This document shows positions 24,707 through 32,797 of a stretch of 64,000 bases of DNA, piece after piece. The notes beneath the pieces were generated by a model. That model did not search any database and was not told the DNA's origin. It saw only the letters and a list, made by a program, of their open reading frames with translations. The position numbers and the translations under genes were made by a program. Every line of letters begins with the position of its first letter. Position 1 is the stretch's first letter. Origin of the DNA: Solwaraspora sp. WMMD792 (GTDB lineage: Bacteria; Actinomycetota; Actinomycetes; Mycobacteriales; Micromonosporaceae); the NCBI RefSeq assembly GCF_029626105.1, contig NZ_JARUBH010000009.1, positions 3,224,001 through 3,288,000 of the forward strand, given 5' to 3'.

Positions 24707-27688
24707 ATGAGCGACAGCACGTTCCGCGACCCCGACCAACCCGTGGCCGCCCGGGTCACCGACCTGCTCCGCCGGCTCACCCTCGACGAGAAGATCGCCC
24801 TGCTGCACCAGCATCAGCCCTCGGTGCCCCGACTCGGCCTGCCCGGCTTCCGCACCGGGACCGAGGCGCTGCACGGGGTGGCCTGGCTCGGCCCGGCGAC
24901 CGTCTTCCCGCAGGCGATCGGGCTGGGTTCCAGCTGGGACCCGGACCTGCTGCGGCGGATCGGCGAAGCGGTCGGCGACGAGGTACGCGCGTTCCACCAC
25001 AAAGACCCCGTCGGCGTCGGACTGAACGTGTGGGCGCCGGTGGTCAACCCGCTGCGGGATCCACGGTGGGGCCGCAACGAGGAGGGCTACGCCGAGGACC
25101 CGTGGCTGACCGGGGTGCTGGCCACCGGTTACGCCAGCGGACTGCGCGGCGACCATCCCTACTACCTGCGGACCGCGCCGACCCTGAAACACTTCCTCGG
25201 TTACAACAACGAGACCGACCGGGCCACCACCAGCAGCAACCTGCCGCCCCGGGTGCTGCACGAGTACGAACTACCGGCGTTTCGCGCCCCGATCGCCGCC
25301 GGTGCCGCGGTCGCGGTGATGGCCGCGTACAACCTGGTCAACGGCCGGCCGGCGCATCTGAGCCCGCTGATCGACGAGCAGCTGCGCCGGTGGACCGACG
25401 ACGACGTCCTGGTCGTCGGCGACGCGGGAGCGGCCACCAACATCGCCGGCGCCCAGGGCTACCACCCGGACCACGTCACCGGCTACGCGGCGGCGCTGCG
25501 CGCCGGGATCGACAGCTTCACCGAGGACGACACCGACTCGCTGCCGACCGTCGCGCGGATCACCGAGGCGGTGGCGCGCGGACTGCTCGCCGAACCGGAC
25601 ATCGACCGCGCGGTCCGCCGGATCCTCTCCGTCCGGATCCGGCTCGGTGAGCTGGATCCACCCGAACGCAACCCGTTCGCGACGACCGGCACCGATGTGA
25701 TCAACTGCCCGGCCCACCAGGACCTGGCCCGGATCGCGGTACGCGAGTCGGTGGTCCTGCTGCGCAACGCACCGACGGAGTCCGGATCCGACCCGGTGCT
25801 GCCGCTGGACCCGGACCGGATCCGGCGGGTCGCGGTGGTCGGCCCGCTCGCCGACACACTCCACACCGACTGGTACGCCGGATCGATGCCGTACGCGGTC
25901 ACCGCCCGCGCCGGGCTGACCGCGCGGCTGCCGATGGCGACCGTGACCCACCACGAGGGAGTGGACCGGATCGCGGTGCGGCTCGGCACCTCGGCGACCT
26001 ACCTGCAGGCCAGCGGCGCGGCCGCCGGTGGACCGCTGCGGGCCGACAGCACGGCGGGCGGACCGCCGCGCGCCGCCGCGCCGGAGGCGGCGCCGCAGTG
26101 CTGCTTCGACGTGTTCGACTGGGGCGACGGGGTGGTCGCGCTGCGCAGCGTCGCCAACGGCCGCTACCTGGCCGCCGGCGACGACGGGGTGCTGGTCAAC
26201 GACCGGTCCGGGCCGGGCGGGTGGGTGGTCAACGAGACCTTCCGGCTGGTCCGCGCCGCCGACGGCCGCACGGCACTGCACCACCTGGCCCGGGACCGCT
26301 ACGTCACCGTCGGCCCGGACGGGCTGGCGCGGGCCGAGGCCGCCAGCGTCGACACCGCCACCAGGTTCACCGTCGAACTGGTCACCGATGGCGCCCGGGA
26401 GGCGGCAGCACTGGCCCGCGACGCCGACGTGGCGGTGGTGGTGCTCGGCAACCATCCGATGGTGTGCGGGCGGGAGACCGAGGACCGGGTCGACCTGGCG
26501 CTACCCGCCGCCCAGGCGGCGCTGCTGCGGGCGGTCCGGGCCGCGAATCCGCGCACCGTGCTGGTGCTGGCCAGCAGCTACCCGTACGCGGTGGAGTGGG
26601 CCGACCGGCACGTCCCGGCGATCGTCTGGTCCGCACACGGCGGTCAGGAGTACGGCACCGGGCTGGCCGAGGTGCTCTGCGGGGACACCGATCCGGGCGG
26701 CCGGCTCACCCAGACCTGGTACCGGCGTACCGCGGACCTGCCCGACCTGTTCGACTACGACGTGATCGCCTCGGACGCGACCTACCTCTACTTCCGGGGG
26801 GAACCGCTGTACCCGTTCGGCCACGGCCTGAGCTACACCTCCTTCGACTACCGCGACCTGCGGTTGTCGGCCACCGAGGTAGGTGCCGACGGCACGGTCG
26901 AGGTCAGCGTCACGGTGTGCAACAGCGGAGCGCGGGCCGGGACCGAGGTGGTGCAGCTCTACACCCGCCAGCGGCACTCCCGGGTCAAGCAGCCGCTGCG
27001 CCAACTACGTGCCTTCCGCAAGATCAGCCTCGCGGCGGGGGCGCAGACCACGCTCCGGTTCCGCCTCGCCGCCGCCGACCTGGCGACCTGGGACGTCACC
27101 CGGGACCGGCCGGTGGTGGAGAGCGCCCGGCACACGGTGTCGGTCGGCCGGTCCAGCGCCGACCTGGTGGCGACCACCACCCTGACCGTACGGGGTGAAC
27201 GGATCGGGCCCCGCGACCCGCTGGCCGGCCCGTTGTGGGCCGCTGACAACGACGACTACGCCGGCACGGCACCGGCCGACCATCCCGAGGGTCGGGACGC
27301 GGTGGGCGCGGCGGAGGACGGCGGTTGGATCGCGTTCACCGACGTCGACTTCGGCTCCGGGCCCACCGCGGTCACCGCCCGCGTCGCGCACCGGCCGCCC
27401 CGGGAGGGGGCCGGGGCCGACCCCGGTGCCGTCGGCCGGGCGGCGGACGGGTCGACGGTCACCCTGCGGCTGGACGATCCGCTGGCCGGCCCGGTCGCCG
27501 GTACGCTTCCGGTACCGGCGACCGGCGGCCGCGACGACTGGGCCGAGGTACGGACGGAGCTGCACGGACTGTCCGGAACCCGAGACCTGTATCTGCTTTT
27601 CAGTACGGCAGGCGCTACGGTGAGCTACCTGAGTTTTGCCGGGACCGCCACTGACGGTCCGGCCAGGGACATGGATGGAGGAGCCTAG
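24707..27688 (+). CDS. GH3 beta-glycosidase with beta-trefoil insert, Fn3-like and CBM6-like domains
   Basis: 993 residues, no signal peptide. The GH3 N-terminal barrel covers about residues 15-330, with KHF and nucleophile D239 in VVGDAGAATN. The second alpha/beta domain is split by an insert at about 440-560. This has the repeat pattern of fascin-like beta-trefoils (FDVFDWGDGVVALRSVANGR, DRYVTVGPDG). An Fn3-like domain (about 720-830) and a CBM6-like C-terminus (about 840-985) follow. Related actinobacterial enzymes are beta-xylosidases or beta-glucosidases; which one cannot be told. The stop overlaps the LacI start by one base. Such a module set in a protein without a signal peptide is unusual. 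Confidence 0.88.
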   Translation: MSDSTFRDPDQPVAARVTDLLRRLTLDEKIALLHQHQPSVPRLGLPGFRTGTEALHGVAWLGPATVFPQAIGLGSSWDPDLLRRIGEAVGDEVRAFHHKDPVGVGLNVWAPVVNPLRDPRWGRNEEGYAEDPWLTGVLATGYASGLRGDHPYYLRTAPTLKHFLGYNNETDRATTSSNLPPRVLHEYELPAFRAPIAAGAAVAVMAAYNLVNGRPAHLSPLIDEQLRRWTDDDVLVVGDAGAATNIAGAQGYHPDHVTGYAAALRAGIDSFTEDDTDSLPTVARITEAVARGLLAEPDIDRAVRRILSVRIRLGELDPPERNPFATTGTDVINCPAHQDLARIAVRESVVLLRNAPTESGSDPVLPLDPDRIRRVAVVGPLADTLHTDWYAGSMPYAVTARAGLTARLPMATVTHHEGVDRIAVRLGTSATYLQASGAAAGGPLRADSTAGGPPRAAAPEAAPQCCFDVFDWGDGVVALRSVANGRYLAAGDDGVLVNDRSGPGGWVVNETFRLVRAADGRTALHHLARDRYVTVGPDGLARAEAASVDTATRFTVELVTDGAREAAALARDADVAVVVLGNHPMVCGRETEDRVDLALPAAQAALLRAVRAANPRTVLVLASSYPYAVEWADRHVPAIVWSAHGGQEYGTGLAEVLCGDTDPGGRLTQTWYRRTADLPDLFDYDVIASDATYLYFRGEPLYPFGHGLSYTSFDYRDLRLSATEVGADGTVEVSVTVCNSGARAGTEVVQLYTRQRHSRVKQPLRQLRAFRKISLAAGAQTTLRFRLAAADLATWDVTRDRPVVESARHTVSVGRSSADLVATTTLTVRGERIGPRDPLAGPLWAADNDDYAGTAPADHPEGRDAVGAAEDGGWIAFTDVDFGSGPTAVTARVAHRPPREGAGADPGAVGRAADGSTVTLRLDDPLAGPVAGTLPVPATGGRDDWAEVRTELHGLSGTRDLYLLFSTAGATVSYLSFAGTATDGPARDMDGGA

Positions 27689-28872
27689 TGTCAACTCCGT
27701 CACAGCCGACCGGCGCCGGGCCGGACCCCGCCGGGCCCGGCCCGGCGCGGGACCGGGCCGGGAAGCGGGCCGACATGGTGACGATCGCCGACGTGGCCCG
27801 GCACGCCGGCGTCGCGGTCAGCACGGTGTCCTATGTGCTCAGCGGCAAGCGGGCGATCTCGGCGACCACCCGGGAACGCGTACTGGCCAGCATCCACGCC
27901 CTCGGCTACCACCCGCATGCCGGCGCCCGAGCGCTGGCCAGCCGCCGGGCGAACGTGATCGCGCTGGTGCTGCCGCTGCGCTCCGGGATGCACCTGCCGG
28001 TACTGATGCAGTTCGCCACCAGCGTGGTCACCACCGCCCGGCAGTTCGACCATGACGTACTGCTGGTCACCGCCGACGAAGGGCCGGCCGGGCTGCGCCG
28101 GATCGCGGTCAGCGCCATGGTCGACGGCATCGTGGTGATGGACGTGGAGATGCACGACCCACGCGTACCCCTGCTGCGTGAACTCGAACGGCCCAGCGTG
28201 CTGATCGGTTTCCCGGCCGAGTCCGCCGGTCTGACCTGCGTCGACCTGGACTTCTACCGGGCCGGCGAGGCCTGCGTCGAGCATCTCGTCACGCTCGGCC
28301 ACCGGCAGCTCGCCCTGCTCGGAGCCCCGGCGGTGGTCTACGAACGGGAAACCGGCTTCGCCCACCGGACCAGGGCCGGCTTCACCGAGACGTCGGCCCG
28401 CTGCGGCGTCACGGCGGTCGCCCAGCCGTGCGAGGAGAACTACGACGCGGTACGCCGCGAACTGGCCGGGCTACTGCACCGGCACCCAGGGCTCACCGCG
28501 CTGGTGGTGCACAACGAGGCGGCGGTCGGGCACGTGCTGGCCGCGTTGCCGACCCTGGGTCGACGGGTCCCCGACGACATCTCGGTGGTGGCGATCTGCC
28601 CGGACGAGGTCGCCGAGCGGTCCGGTCCGGCGCTGACCTCGGTGCTGATTCCGGCCGAGGAGGTCGGCCGGCAGGCGGTCAGCCTGCTGATGCGCAAGGT
28701 CCAGGGCGACGCGGTGCCGGCCGCCACGCTGCTCGACCCACGGTTGACCGTCCGGGCCAGCACCGGCCCCGGCCCCGCCGCCGCGCTGCCGGGCGCCGAG
28801 GCCGGAGACACCGCCGTCGCAGGCACCGGGCCGGAGACAATGGTGGCGCTTGCCCGCCGTACCGATTCCTGA
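27688..28872 (+). CDS. LacI family transcriptional repressor
   Basis: 394 residues. A disordered 28-residue lead is followed by the LacI helix-turn-helix VTIADVARHAGVAVSTVSYVLSGKR and the hinge ARALASRRANVIAL, then a periplasmic-binding-like sensor domain. The GTG start shares one base with the GH3 stop (TAGTG), so the repressor is made with the enzyme it probably controls. The sensor segment HDPRVPLLRELERPSVLIG is typical of sugar-responsive members. The C-terminal 40 residues are Gly/Ala/Pro-rich and probably unstructured. Confidence 0.93.
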   Translation: MSTPSQPTGAGPDPAGPGPARDRAGKRADMVTIADVARHAGVAVSTVSYVLSGKRAISATTRERVLASIHALGYHPHAGARALASRRANVIALVLPLRSGMHLPVLMQFATSVVTTARQFDHDVLLVTADEGPAGLRRIAVSAMVDGIVVMDVEMHDPRVPLLRELERPSVLIGFPAESAGLTCVDLDFYRAGEACVEHLVTLGHRQLALLGAPAVVYERETGFAHRTRAGFTETSARCGVTAVAQPCEENYDAVRRELAGLLHRHPGLTALVVHNEAAVGHVLAALPTLGRRVPDDISVVAICPDEVAERSGPALTSVLIPAEEVGRQAVSLLMRKVQGDAVPAATLLDPRLTVRASTGPGPAAALPGAEAGDTAVAGTGPETMVALARRTDS

Positions 28873-28885
28873 TCAACTCGACCGC

Positions 28886-30379
28886 ATGGCAGGCGACGCA
28901 TCCGCTCCGGGCACCACGCCGGGCGCAGAAACCCCGGCCGGCGGGCACATGTCGGCGGACGAGTTCCGCCGGGCCGGGCACGCGGTGGTCGACTGGATCG
29001 CCGACTACTGGCAGACCCTGGAGAAACATCCGGTACGGCCGTCGGATCCGCCCGGTACGGTGGCCCGGGCGCTGCCGGTGACGCCGCCGGAGCACGGCGA
29101 GCCGTTCGACCGGATCCTCACCGACCTGGACCGGGTGGTCGTCGGCGGACTCACCCACTGGCAGCACCCTGGCTTCTTCGGCTACTTCCCGGCCAACACC
29201 TCGGCCCCGAGCGTGCTCGGCGACCTGGTCAGCGCCGGCCTCGGCGTCCAGGGCATGCTCTGGGCCACCAGTCCGGCCTGCACCGAGGTGGAGACCGTGC
29301 TGCTCGACTGGCTGGCCCAGCTGCTCGACCTGCCGCAACGGTTCCGGTCGGGGTCCACCGGTGGTGGCGTCATCCAGGACTCGGCGTCGTCGGCGACGCT
29401 GGTGGCCACCCTGGTGGCGCTGCACCGGGCCAGCGGCGGCACCTGGCGCACGGCGGGCACCGCAGCCGGCTACACCGTCTACACCTCGACCGAGGGCCAT
29501 TCGTCGATCGAGAAGGCGGCCCGGATCGCCGGGGTCGGTGATCAGGGCGTACGGCTGATCGACGTCGATCCGGTGACGCTGGCGATGCGGCCGGACGCGT
29601 TGCGCCGGGCCCTCGACGACGATCTGGCCGCCGGGCGGCGACCGGCGATCGTGGTCGCCACCGTGGGCACCACCTCGACCACCGCCGTCGACCCCGTCGA
29701 AGAGATCGGCGCGATCTGCGCCGAGTACGGGGTGTGGCTGCACGTGGACGCCGCGTACGCCGGCGCGGCGGCGGTCTGCCCGGAGCTGCGCTGGACGCAC
29801 GCCGGGCTGGAGCGGGCCGACTCGTACTGCTTCGACCCGCACAAGTGGCTGCTGACCGGGTTCGACTGCGACGCGTTCTGGGTGGCGGACCGGGCCGAGC
29901 TGGTCGAGGCGTTGACGGTGATGCCGGAGTACCTGCGCAATGCGCTCAGCGACGCGGGCACGGTGATCGACTACCGGGACTGGCAGGTGCCGCTCGGTCG
30001 TCGGTTCCGGGCGTTGAAGCTGTGGTTTGTGCTGCGCTGGTACGGCGCGCAGGGGCTGCGGGCGCACATCCGTTCGGCGGTGGCGCACGCGGCCTGGTTC
30101 GCCGACCAGGTACGCGCCGACGACCGGTTCGAACTTGTCACGCCGGGGCCGTTCTCACTGGTCTGTTTCCGGTTGCGCGGCCAGCCCGACGAGGTCAACT
30201 CCGCCCTGCTGGCCGGGGTGAACGCCAGCGGCTCGGTGCTGCTGACCCACACCCGGGTGGCGGGCCGGTTCACCTTGCGGCTGGCCGTCGGCGCGCCGCG
30301 TACCGAGCGACGGCACGTCGCCGCCGCCTGGGAGCTGATCTCGGACACCGCCACCGGGCTGCTCACCGACCAGCGCTGA
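28886..30379 (+). CDS. Group II PLP-dependent amino acid decarboxylase (aromatic-L-amino-acid type)
   Basis: 497 residues from ATG 28886. It has the full group II decarboxylase pattern: HPGFFGYFPANTS, TSPACTEVE, GGGVIQDSASSA, LHVDAAYAGAA and the PLP lysine K320 in FDPHKWL. These enzymes decarboxylate tryptophan, tyrosine, phenylalanine or DOPA to amines. The start lies 13 bases after the LacI stop, which suggests cotranscription with GH3 and LacI, though no functional link is evident. A TTG at 28850 would overlap LacI and is less likely. Its 3' end overlaps the TauE-like gene on the other strand by 225 bases. Confidence 0.92.
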   Translation: MAGDASAPGTTPGAETPAGGHMSADEFRRAGHAVVDWIADYWQTLEKHPVRPSDPPGTVARALPVTPPEHGEPFDRILTDLDRVVVGGLTHWQHPGFFGYFPANTSAPSVLGDLVSAGLGVQGMLWATSPACTEVETVLLDWLAQLLDLPQRFRSGSTGGGVIQDSASSATLVATLVALHRASGGTWRTAGTAAGYTVYTSTEGHSSIEKAARIAGVGDQGVRLIDVDPVTLAMRPDALRRALDDDLAAGRRPAIVVATVGTTSTTAVDPVEEIGAICAEYGVWLHVDAAYAGAAAVCPELRWTHAGLERADSYCFDPHKWLLTGFDCDAFWVADRAELVEALTVMPEYLRNALSDAGTVIDYRDWQVPLGRRFRALKLWFVLRWYGAQGLRAHIRSAVAHAAWFADQVRADDRFELVTPGPFSLVCFRLRGQPDEVNSALLAGVNASGSVLLTHTRVAGRFTLRLAVGAPRTERRHVAAAWELISDTATGLLTDQR

Positions 30380-31249
30380 CCGTCGCTGGTCACGACGGGC
30401 CGCGCGCAGCACCCGGACGGCCAGCCCGAGGGCCAGCGCCCAGCCGACGACGATCACCGCGTACCCGGTGAACCTCGGGGCCGGGGGCAGCTCGACGGCG
30501 CGCATCAGCGACCGGGCGTTGGTCAGCACGATGAGACCGCCGACCGCGGCGCCGAGCAGTTGTGCCGGCACGATCCGCACGAGGTAGGCAGCCAGCGGGG
30601 CGGCGAGCAGGCCACCGGCCAGCAACGCCGCGACGACGGGTAGGACGAAACCCTGGCCGCCGAGCCCGATCAGGAAGCCGGCGCTGGCCGCCGCCGCGAC
30701 GAGGAACTCCGAGGTGTCCACCGAGCCGATCACCTTGCGTGGCTCCATCCGCCCGGAGACCAGCAGCGACGGTGTGGCGACCGGGCCCCACCCGCCGCCT
30801 CCGGTGGCGTCGATGAAGCCGGCGGTCAGCCCGAGCGGGGTGAGGAACCGGCTGCGCAGGGGTCGGCTGACCCGCCGGGACGGGATCGGCCGGGCGAAGC
30901 GGATCAGCAGGTACACCCCGAGGGCCAGCAGGATCCCGGCCATCCACGGCCCGGCGGCCTCGGTCGAGACGGAGCTGAGGACGGTGGCACCGGCGAAGGC
31001 ACCGACCGCGCCAGGTACGGCGATCCGGCCGACGACCCGCCAGTCGACGTTGCCGAACCGCCAGTGCGCGGTGCCGGAGGCGAGCGTGGTGCCGATCTCC
31101 GCCAGGTGCACCGAGGCGCTCGCCGAGGCCGGGGCGATTCCGGCGAGCAGCAGCAGGGTGGTCGAGGTGACTCCGTACGCCATTCCCAGCGCGCCGTCCA
31201 CCAGTTGAGCGAGCAGCCCGACGAGGGCGAGGACCAGCAGCTTTCGCAC
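30155..31249 (-). CDS. TauE/SafE family sulfite/organosulfur permease
   Basis: 364 residues. About 270 residues form an eight-helix TauE/SafE membrane protein with the two half-repeats (LAQLVDGALGMAYGV and TAGFIDATGGGGWGP). These carry sulfite, sulfonates or other anions across the membrane. The last 80 residues are hydrophilic and Gly/Gln-rich and lie antisense to the decarboxylase gene. They look like read-through of a lost stop codon rather than a native domain. A one-base shift near 30390 would give an immediate TGA and a normal-length protein. The Rrf2 regulator is encoded just upstream. Confidence 0.85.
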   Translation of the reverse strand: MRKLLVLALVGLLAQLVDGALGMAYGVTSTTLLLLAGIAPASASASVHLAEIGTTLASGTAHWRFGNVDWRVVGRIAVPGAVGAFAGATVLSSVSTEAAGPWMAGILLALGVYLLIRFARPIPSRRVSRPLRSRFLTPLGLTAGFIDATGGGGWGPVATPSLLVSGRMEPRKVIGSVDTSEFLVAAAASAGFLIGLGGQGFVLPVVAALLAGGLLAAPLAAYLVRIVPAQLLGAAVGGLIVLTNARSLMRAVELPPAPRFTGYAVIVVGWALALGLAVRVLRAARRDQRRSALVGEQPGGGVRDQLPGGGDVPSLGTRRADGQPQGEPARHPGVGQQHRAAGVHPGQQGGVDLVGLAAQPETDQ

Positions 31250-31255
31250 AGCACA

Positions 31256-31290
31256 CCTACTTGGGATAGCAAACCTATCGGCTTAGTAGA
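31256..31290. promoter_or_regulatory. Inverted repeat in front of the TauE-like gene (possible Rrf2 site)
   Basis: CCTACTTGGGATAG at 31256-31269 and the near-complement CTATCGGCTTAGTAGA at 31275-31290 flank a 5-base centre. It sits 7-41 bases upstream of the permease start. A Cys-less Rrf2 protein of CymR type encoded next door could bind it, which would make the permease part of sulfur control. This is inferred from position. Confidence 0.5.
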
Positions 31291-31346
31291 GAATGCGGGC
31301 GGCCGGTGCTGTTGTCAAGCACGCGAACGAAGCCAGCCGCAGCCGG

Positions 31347-31808
31347 TCAGGTCCAGGCGCGTGGGTTGGCCGCGAGATCCCGGATCCGCTCGGGGAGTTT
31401 GCCGGTGGCGACGTCGGCCACGGTGACCGACTCGAGGATCTCCCGCTCGCTGGCCCGCAACGCGATCCAGACGTCCTGCAGCGCGACCGCCGCACCCTGG
31501 TAGCCGAGCTCCTCCGGCCGGTGCCCCCGCACGTGGGCGAGCGGGCCGTCGATGACCCGGATGAGCTCCGCGAGGCTGATCTGCTCGGCGGGACGGGCCA
31601 GCCAGTAGCCGCCGTCCGGGCCGCGCTGGGCCTGCACCACGCCGGCCCGGCGCAACTGCAGCAGGATGCCCTCGAGGAACTTCGGCGGGATGCCCTGGGC
31701 CCGGGCGACCTGCTCGGCAGTCAACACGACCCGCGCCGACGCCGCAGCCGCGACCGCCAGCTCGGCGGCGGCCCGCAGCGCGTAGTCGACCCGGGCAGAG
31801 AGACGCAT
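31347..31808 (-). CDS. Rrf2 family transcriptional regulator
   Basis: 153 residues. The Rrf2 winged helix is clear: MRLSARVDYALRAAAELA, then IPPKFLEGILLQLRRAGVV and RGPDGGYWLARP. No cysteine is present in the whole protein, so it cannot hold an iron-sulfur cluster like IscR or NsrR and is closer to CymR-type cysteine/sulfur regulators. It lies directly upstream of the TauE-like permease on the same strand with 97 bases between, where an inverted repeat is visible. Control of sulfur compound transport is a reasonable inference. Confidence 0.93.
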   Translation of the reverse strand: MRLSARVDYALRAAAELAVAAAASARVVLTAEQVARAQGIPPKFLEGILLQLRRAGVVQAQRGPDGGYWLARPAEQISLAELIRVIDGPLAHVRGHRPEELGYQGAAVALQDVWIALRASEREILESVTVADVATGKLPERIRDLAANPRAWT

Positions 31809-31915
31809 ACCTCTCAGGTTACGGCACTGTTTCCATTATCGGACCGGCCGACCGCGACGTCGGTCATCTACCCTGGTCACGGTCGCCCGAGCGCCGGGTC
31901 AGGCTGGCGGCCCGG

Positions 31916-32797
31916 TCACCCGCCGACCCGCCGGACCAGTCCTTCCTGCACAGCGCTGGCGATGTGCCGGCCGTCGCGGGTGAACATCCGACCAGTGGCC
32001 AGCCCTCGCCCGCCGGCGGCCGACGGACTCCAGCAGTCGTAGAGGAACCATTCGTCGGCCCGGAACGGCCGGTGGAACCACAACGCGTGGTCCAGGCTGG
32101 CCCCGATCACCCCGCCCGGACCCCAGACCTCGCCGTGCACGGACAGCACCGAGTCGAGCAAGGTCAGGTCGGAGGCGTAGGTGAGTACGCAGGCGTGCAG
32201 CAGCGGATCGTCGGGCAGCTTGCCGTCGGCGCGGATCCAGACCCGCTGGTACGGGTCGGCCGGCCGGTCCCCGGGGGCGACCAGACCCGGTTCGCCGACG
32301 TACCGCACGTCCATCGGCCGGGGGATCACCGCCCAGACACCGAGCCGCTCCGGATAGCGGGCCAGCCGCTCCACCATGGTCGGCACCGCCTCCGGCGGCG
32401 GCACGTCCGGTGGCTGCGGGGCCTGGTGGTCCAGCCCGTCCTCGGGCCGGTGGAACGACGCCGACATGAAGAAGATCGGTTTGCCGTGCTGGTACGCCAC
32501 CGAGCGGCGGACCGAGAAGGACCGGCCGTCGCGGATGTTCTCCACCTCGTAGTCGATCGGCTCGGCACCGTCGCCGGGGCGGACGAAGTAGCCGTGCAGC
32601 GAGTGCACCAGCCGCTGCGGGTCGACGGTCCGCCCGGCGGCGACCAGCGCCTGACCGGCGACCTGGCCGCCGAAGACCCGCTGCGGCCCCACCTTGGGGC
32701 TCGTCCCGCGAAACGCCGACGGCCCGGTCCGGGTCAGGTCGAGCACCTCGAGCAGCTGGTCGACGGCGGCCTGCCCGCCAACCGGATCACCGGTCAC
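31916..32797 (-). CDS. tesB: Acyl-CoA thioesterase II
   Basis: 293 residues with the double hot-dog fold of TesB. The first half has FGGQVAGQALVAAGRTV and LHGYFVRPGD, and the second half VLTYASDLTLLDSVL and SLDHALWFHRPFRADEW. It hydrolyses medium- to long-chain acyl-CoA. The GTG start at 32797 overlaps the pyruvate kinase stop (GTGA), so pyk and tesB form one operon, a pairing I recall from other actinobacteria. Confidence 0.95.
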   Translation of the reverse strand: MTGDPVGGQAAVDQLLEVLDLTRTGPSAFRGTSPKVGPQRVFGGQVAGQALVAAGRTVDPQRLVHSLHGYFVRPGDGAEPIDYEVENIRDGRSFSVRRSVAYQHGKPIFFMSASFHRPEDGLDHQAPQPPDVPPPEAVPTMVERLARYPERLGVWAVIPRPMDVRYVGEPGLVAPGDRPADPYQRVWIRADGKLPDDPLLHACVLTYASDLTLLDSVLSVHGEVWGPGGVIGASLDHALWFHRPFRADEWFLYDCWSPSAAGGRGLATGRMFTRDGRHIASAVQEGLVRRVGG

